Shown: piece after piece, positions 7,518 to 10,529 of the stretch
Position numbering within the stretch: the first letter of the stretch is position 1
How the letters are laid out: the number at the start of each line of letters is the position of its first letter
Assembly (NCBI GenBank): GCA_002389265.1
Contig: DGOD01000357.1
Coordinates: 1 to 10,529 of the forward strand
DNA: 10,529 bases
DNA from: Gammaproteobacteria bacterium UBA4475
GTDB taxonomy: Bacteria > Pseudomonadota > Gammaproteobacteria > Pseudomonadales > Azotimanducaceae
Direction of reading: 5' to 3'
Notes under the pieces: model-generated
The model's database searches: none
The model's input: only the letters and a program-made list of their open reading frames with translations
What the model was told of the DNA's origin: nothing
Made by a program: the position numbers and the translations under genes

Positions 7518-7986
7518 ATGCAACTGACGCTGAGTTTGCTGGGTCTCGGTGGCAGCCTTGGCGGTCACTGATCGGATCGGGTGCTTGATCCTCGGCCGGT
7601 ATGTCGAGTACAAGCTCCTTGGGGCGCTGACCGCGCCACTGAATACAGTTCAGGCTGGCAGCTGCCAGTAGGGCGTTTTACCACAGTAAACACTGATAAG
7701 GCCGGTCAACTCGCAGTTTTGTTGGCGCAGGCCCGATTCTTCCTAGGTCACCTGGTCGATGATCCGGACGCATTGCTGCTAGTAGCTGCGGCCCGTTTAT
7801 GTGAGCGTGTGGGTCCGCGTGGTACGAGTCAGCAGCGGGCGTTTCTCCAGTTACCGCTAAGCGCTTGCTGACGGCTGACTTAACGATGTCGAGCTGCTTG
7901 GTGGCTTCCTGCTCCTGGTGGCCAACGGCCCGGGTACTGTGTCGGCGGACGAAGGCATGTCAAAAAGCGAAGGGGCGCCAAGCCCT
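7518..7986 (+). pseudogene. possible decayed gene or non-coding stretch after the monooxygenase
   Basis: The 517 bases between the monooxygenase stop and the azoreductase start hold no convincing intact gene. An ATG at 7518 follows the TAG stop directly and opens 17 codons, ending in TGA at 7569. The same frame is then open again from 7572 to a TGA at 7869. The part from about 7647 reads like real protein, for example QARFFLGHLVDDP and DALLLVAAARLCERV. After 7869 a protein-like stretch (DVELLGGFLLLVANGPG) continues in the +1 frame to a TAG at 7984-7986. This could be one gene broken by two stops and a frameshift, or chance. GTG 7581 could start a 96-residue protein but has no ribosome binding site. 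I do not recognise a family. Confidence 0.3.
7655..7668. repeat. 14-bp perfect palindrome
   Basis: CTGGCAG followed directly by its reverse complement CTGCCAG, within the gene-poor stretch. It could be a binding site or, folded with an AGCT loop, a 5-bp hairpin. The nearest T-run (TTTTA at 7677-7681) is 8 bases downstream, too far for a good terminator. Confidence 0.4.
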
Positions 7987-7989
7987 GTG

Positions 7990-7995
7990 TAGAAT
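7990..7995 (+). promoter_or_regulatory. candidate -10 element of the azoreductase gene
   Basis: TAGAAT matches the -10 consensus at 5 of 6 positions, 40 bases before the GTG start. No -35 is recognisable 16-18 bases upstream. It is preceded by a small GGGC/GCCC hairpin (about 7971-7986). Weak. Confidence 0.25.
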
Positions 7996-8034
7996 GAAAC
8001 CGACTATCTGAATACATTTCGTCAAGGAAATATC

Positions 8035-8607
8035 GTGAATCAGAATACTATTTTGCATGTTACCGCCAGCGGCCGTCACAGTGGATCTGTGACTCGCGAA
8101 GTGTCAGGGCAAGTCGTTGAGCAACTGCTGGCCCGGCATACGCCCACAAGGGTTGTCAGCCGTGACCTGGCGCTTGGGCTGCCATTCGTTGATGAGTCAT
8201 GGATCAACGCCAACTTCACCGATCCACAGGCTCGTACTGATGAGCACGTCGCGACACTGACTTTGTCTGACCAATTGGTCGCGGAATTGCAGCAGGCGAC
8301 GCACCTAGTGCTGGCGACCCCGATCTATAACTTTGGCGTGCCGGCGGCGCTCAAGGCATGGATCGATATGATTGCGCGGGTTCAACTGACCTTCCAGTAC
8401 ACCGCGACTGGTCCCGAGGGATTGCTCAAAGACAAACAGGTGTATCTGGTGATGGCCTCTGGCGGCACCCCCCTTGGCAGTGATATCGACTTTGCGTCAG
8501 GTTATTTGCGGCACGTGCTGGGCTTTCTGGGCATGACCAATGTGACCATTGTTGATGCGCTTACCGTGCAACGTGCAGGCAGTCTGATACTGCCAGACTC
8601 GCGCTAG
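8035..8607 (+). CDS. FMN-dependent NAD(P)H:quinone/azo oxidoreductase, AzoR type
   Basis: A 190-residue flavodoxin-fold reductase of the AzoR family, predicted to use FMN and NAD(P)H for two-electron reduction of quinones and, in vitro, azo dyes. In the cell these enzymes mostly protect against quinone and thiol stress (family knowledge). The N-terminus (ILHVTASGRHSGSVTREV) is the FMN-phosphate loop region. The block TPIYNFGVPAALKAWIDMI at residues 98-116 is the family core motif, where the MYN-type loop contacts the flavin. RVQLTFQYTATGPEGLL and SGGTP also match AzoR. The protein is about 10 residues shorter than Escherichia coli AzoR at the C-terminus, ending PDSR before a TAG stop. GTG at 8035 is chosen because AAGGA (8024-8028) lies 6 bases upstream and the usual N-terminus follows it. 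It is transcribed alone, convergent with the flavoprotein gene. Its catabolic link to the monooxygenase is not shown. Confidence 0.9.
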   Translation: MNQNTILHVTASGRHSGSVTREVSGQVVEQLLARHTPTRVVSRDLALGLPFVDESWINANFTDPQARTDEHVATLTLSDQLVAELQQATHLVLATPIYNFGVPAALKAWIDMIARVQLTFQYTATGPEGLLKDKQVYLVMASGGTPLGSDIDFASGYLRHVLGFLGMTNVTIVDALTVQRAGSLILPDSR

Positions 8608-8615
8608 GCAAGCGC
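8601..8615. terminator. hairpin overlapping the azoreductase stop codon
   Basis: GCGCT (8601-8605) pairs with AGCGC (8611-8615) around an AGGCA loop that includes most of the TAG stop. No T-run follows, so rho-independent termination is doubtful; a role in 3' end stability is possible. Confidence 0.25.
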
Positions 8616-8668
8616 CAATAGCGAGGCTTAACACCGACAGCAAAGGAACTTAGCTTACAAAAGATCGC

Positions 8669-8679
8669 AAGGAGGAGGT
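8669..8679 (+). other. orphan Shine-Dalgarno-like purine tract
   Basis: AAGGAGGAGGT is an almost ideal anti-16S match within the 120-base azoreductase/flavoprotein convergent gap. No ATG, GTG or TTG lies 4-12 bases downstream; the first ATG (8718) opens only 7 codons. It is probably chance or a remnant of a lost gene. Confidence 0.4.
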
Positions 8680-8727
8680 CTGCAGTACGCACGAGAAGTC
8701 AGCCAAGTTGTTTGTGGTATGCCTGTC

Positions 8728-10245
8728 TTAGGCCGAGGCTGATGCCTGTTGCTCCTGTGCCTTCGTCAGAATCGTAAGCATCTGCTGCCGCGCCGGACCA
8801 TTCACCTTGCGGGCATTAGCATTGCGTTTACGACCGCCGAGCATGTAGGCCATCGTTGTCAGCAATATCCGTTTGTCCTTCAAGAAATCACCAGGTTTTT
8901 CCAGCAGATTAAAGGTGCGCATGATGCCGCGCAGCACATGAATGTTTCGAGTCGAAGCCATAGACAAGGCGTCACCAAAGGCCGCGTTGAACCAGGCTTT
9001 TGCCGTGCTGGCGCTGTCGATGACCTGACCATTAATCTCTGCCTTTGCCTGACGAATGGCTTTTTTGTCTTCTGCTAGGCTGGCCTTGAAGATGGGGCGC
9101 AGTTCTTCTTCTGTACGCTGATGAAATTGTAGCGCCCGTGCCAGTGGGTCACTGAAATCTCGCAGGGTATCTGCCAGTAGGTGGGCGTGAATAATGCCCG
9201 TACTGCAGCCGCGACCATACAATGGGTTGGTGCGCAGGGCGGCGTCACCGACCGCAAAATAGTTGAGCGCTACGGCACGGCCATCATCCACAAAATGATG
9301 CCAGACTGCGTGAATGTCACCGAAACCGAAGGACTCGGTGGTGGGTTCGGCCTTGTCGGCGGCTACCCAGGGGACCAGCCCAGGGATGCTACGACAGATC
9401 AGGTCGAACTGGTCGCTGGACTTGATCGCCGCATGCAGGGCTTTTTCTTCCTTGTGCAGGCAGGCGATGACCGCAAAGTGACCACCTTCGCCAGGGAAAA
9501 CCCCGTACTTGATATAGCCCAGGTCTCCGGATGAGCGATCCTTGTTGTCGCCGCGAGCCGGTTCTTCAACGCCGGGCAGTAACTTGTAGTGGCGAGTAAA
9601 GTAGACGATCTCAGCATCGTCATCTTCGGTTTTAATCGCGCCACCGGCTGCTTGAAGCCAGGTTTTGAGCTTGCTGTTGCGACCGCCAGCATCGATCAGT
9701 ACCTGGCTCAGCAAGTCCCGCTCAGGTTCGTCGTGGGTCTTAACGCTGATGCCGTCGATCACGATCTGGTCGCCGTCTGTGTGGCTTAACAGTGCCGTGA
9801 CCTGGGTATCGCTTTCGATACTGATCAGGTCTTGTTTCTCGGCGTAGCGCCGAAACACGGTTTCCATGGTGGCGCGACGACACATCAATAACCACATCTT
9901 CTCGTCACCAGGAAGGGGGGTGTATTTTGCTTTCAAGTCGGGTGGCAGCATATCTTCAAAGGTCACCTTGCGCGCACCGGCGGCAAAGAAGTCGTCCATC
10001 AGACCGGGGAAACTGTCTTGCAGCAGATTGCTCATCACGGCCAGGAACGCATGGGGGTGTTTGAATTGGGCGGCACCGCGGCGGTTCCATTCGAAGAACG
10101 CTTGGTCTGGATCACCGCTTGGTGGTGGCGAGTCGCGCTCCACAACGGTCACCGCAAGTCCGGTCTTGGCGAGGGCCAATGCTGTGCAGAGGCCAGAGAT
10201 GCCGGCGCCAACAACGACGACAGGGGGCTTTGCGTGGTTGGTCAT
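8728..10245 (-). CDS. FAD-dependent oxidoreductase (aromatic hydroxylase/epoxidase fold)
   Basis: A 505-residue flavoprotein. The N-terminal Rossmann motif is G13-A-G-I-S-G18 within VVVVGAGISGLCTALAL. E36 at the end of the second strand (VTVVERD) would bind the FAD ribose. A GD motif near residue 350 (YFAVGDAALRTNPLYGRGC) places the flavin pyrophosphate and is typical of para-hydroxybenzoate hydroxylase-like and squalene epoxidase-like enzymes. The blocks RRGAAQFKHPHAFL and NLLQDSFPGLMDDF resemble uncharacterised FAD oxidoreductases, common in actinobacteria, that I cannot tie to a substrate. There is no signal peptide. The ATG at 10245 is chosen over an in-frame upstream codon at 10311 for three reasons: it overlaps the hydrolase stop as ATGA, a GAGG sits 8 bases upstream, and the upstream extension lies inside the hydrolase gene. 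Predicted reaction: NAD(P)H-driven hydroxylation or epoxidation of a hydrophobic or aromatic substrate, or a dehydrogenation. It is co-translated with the epoxide hydrolase. Confidence 0.88.
   Translation of the reverse strand: MTNHAKPPVVVVGAGISGLCTALALAKTGLAVTVVERDSPPPSGDPDQAFFEWNRRGAAQFKHPHAFLAVMSNLLQDSFPGLMDDFFAAGARKVTFEDMLPPDLKAKYTPLPGDEKMWLLMCRRATMETVFRRYAEKQDLISIESDTQVTALLSHTDGDQIVIDGISVKTHDEPERDLLSQVLIDAGGRNSKLKTWLQAAGGAIKTEDDDAEIVYFTRHYKLLPGVEEPARGDNKDRSSGDLGYIKYGVFPGEGGHFAVIACLHKEEKALHAAIKSSDQFDLICRSIPGLVPWVAADKAEPTTESFGFGDIHAVWHHFVDDGRAVALNYFAVGDAALRTNPLYGRGCSTGIIHAHLLADTLRDFSDPLARALQFHQRTEEELRPIFKASLAEDKKAIRQAKAEINGQVIDSASTAKAWFNAAFGDALSMASTRNIHVLRGIMRTFNLLEKPGDFLKDKRILLTTMAYMLGGRKRNANARKVNGPARQQMLTILTKAQEQQASASA
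10242..10245 (-). promoter_or_regulatory. ATGA stop/start overlap coupling hydrolase and flavoprotein
   Basis: On the minus strand the bases ATGA serve as the start codon (ATG) of the flavoprotein and the stop codon (TGA) of the hydrolase. Such 4-base overlaps usually mean translational coupling and balanced amounts of two proteins made from one message. The GAGG ribosome binding site for the second gene is inside the first. Confidence 0.85.
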
Positions 10246-10529
10246 GCTAATGCCTCGAGAAATTTTAGTATGCCGCGATTGACTGCCTCCGGAGCCTCCT
10301 GTTGGGTCCAATGGCCGGCGCCGGGAATCAGTTCGTTGATCTTCAGGTTAGGCACGTGCTGAGGCATGGCTTGTAGTGCTTCCGCTGCCATCATAATGAC
10401 GCCGTCTTTATCGCCCGCCATAAACAGGGCTGGCTGTTGTATGGTCGTGGGGGCGCCGGCAGTCAACTCCCAGGTGAGATCCTGAGCTCGATAGTAGTTC
10501 AAAGGGCCGCGGAAGCCGCTGTGCTGAAA
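10242..10529 (-). CDS. epoxide hydrolase-family alpha/beta hydrolase, C-terminal part
   Basis: The last 95 codons of an alpha/beta hydrolase whose start lies beyond the right edge. The first visible residues, FQHSGFRGPLNYYR, are the cap-domain motif of soluble epoxide hydrolases (usually GFRGPLNWYR), in which the Tyr polarises the epoxide oxygen. The charge-relay Asp is in GDKDG (family GxxD) and the catalytic His is in GAGHWTQQEAP. The nucleophile Asp and oxyanion region lie outside the window, so the call rests on cap and C-terminal motifs. Predicted reaction: opening of an epoxide with water to a vicinal diol, in the cytoplasm; haloalkane or haloacid dehalogenases of the same fold are less likely given the cap motif. 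The reading frame has no stop up to the window edge. A TTG at 10502 is in frame but sits inside the domain and is not the start. The stop overlaps the start of the flavoprotein gene by 4 bases. Confidence 0.85.
   Translation of the reverse strand, partial: FQHSGFRGPLNYYRAQDLTWELTAGAPTTIQQPALFMAGDKDGVIMMAAEALQAMPQHVPNLKINELIPGAGHWTQQEAPEAVNRGILKFLEALA

Noticed and set aside
7107..7613. 168-codon minus-strand frame overlapping the monooxygenase C-terminus
   Set aside because: Antisense shadow; the plus-strand frame carries diagnostic Baeyer-Villiger motifs here.
10246..10311. Longer N-terminus for the FAD oxidoreductase starting at 10311
   Set aside because: The extra 22 residues (Gly/Ser/Arg-rich) lie inside the hydrolase gene in another frame, have no flavoprotein character, and the ATGA overlap with a GAGG ribosome binding site supports the ATG at 10245.
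10242..10502. Short 86-residue hydrolase starting at TTG 10502
   Set aside because: The frame continues open to the window edge and the upstream residues (FQHSGFRGP) are part of the conserved cap motif, so this is a gene cut by the window edge.
1..10529. CRISPR arrays, tRNA/rRNA genes, insertion sequences, toxin-antitoxin or phage-defence genes
   Set aside because: No regularly spaced repeats, cloverleaf or rRNA sequence, transposase motifs or terminal inverted repeats with target duplications, and no defence or toxin domains were seen in any intact frame.

Overview
This window looks like chromosomal DNA from a free-living gammaproteobacterium. The base composition is moderate, roughly 50-55% GC by eye. 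The anchor is topA with the Toprim, catalytic Tyr, zinc-ribbon and Lys/Ala-rich tail layout familiar from Pseudomonas-like bacteria, preceded by a small membrane-anchored protein that I recall occurring next to topA in that group. The enzyme set (Baeyer-Villiger monooxygenase, epoxide hydrolase, FAD oxidoreductases, a phosphonate monoester hydrolase-like sulfatase) fits an environmental, possibly marine, organism with broad catabolic ability. The taxonomic call is inference; there is no rRNA or other marker here.

Layout, left to right. (1) 28-462, minus: UspA-type universal stress protein, divergent from (2) 586-1167, plus: a 193-residue membrane-anchored protein of unknown function. The short gap between them carries overlapping promoter-like sequences and three GTAAA-type half-sites. 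(3) 1319-4093, plus: topA, with its own good sigma70-like promoter. (4) 4135-5691, minus: formylglycine-type sulfatase/phosphonate monoester hydrolase, convergent with topA. (5) 5913-7517, plus: class I Baeyer-Villiger monooxygenase with a TTG start and a strong ribosome binding site, divergent from the sulfatase. The 221-base gap holds a perfect 7-bp inverted repeat. (6) 7518-8034: 517 bases without a convincing intact gene, but with a decayed-looking reading frame that begins directly at the monooxygenase stop codon. (7) 8035-8607, plus: AzoR-type FMN-dependent NAD(P)H:quinone/azo reductase with a GTG start. (8) 8728-10245, minus: FAD-dependent oxidoreductase of the aromatic hydroxylase/epoxidase fold, overlapping by 4 bases (ATGA) with (9) 10242 to beyond the window edge, minus: C-terminal part of an epoxide hydrolase-family alpha/beta hydrolase.

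How the genes may work together. The left third is housekeeping (stress protein, DNA supercoiling). The right two thirds resemble an accessory catabolic or detoxification region. The overlapping hydrolase and flavoprotein are very probably co-translated and could act in sequence on one substrate, for example epoxidation or hydroxylation followed by epoxide opening. The sulfatase and monooxygenase may share a control region. No regulator, transporter, mobile element, tRNA, rRNA or CRISPR array is visible, and no classical rho-independent terminator with a T-tract was found. I do not see a clearly novel multi-gene system. The best leads are the flavoprotein-epoxide hydrolase pair, the altered active-site position in the sulfatase, and the operator-like palindrome between sulfatase and monooxygenase.
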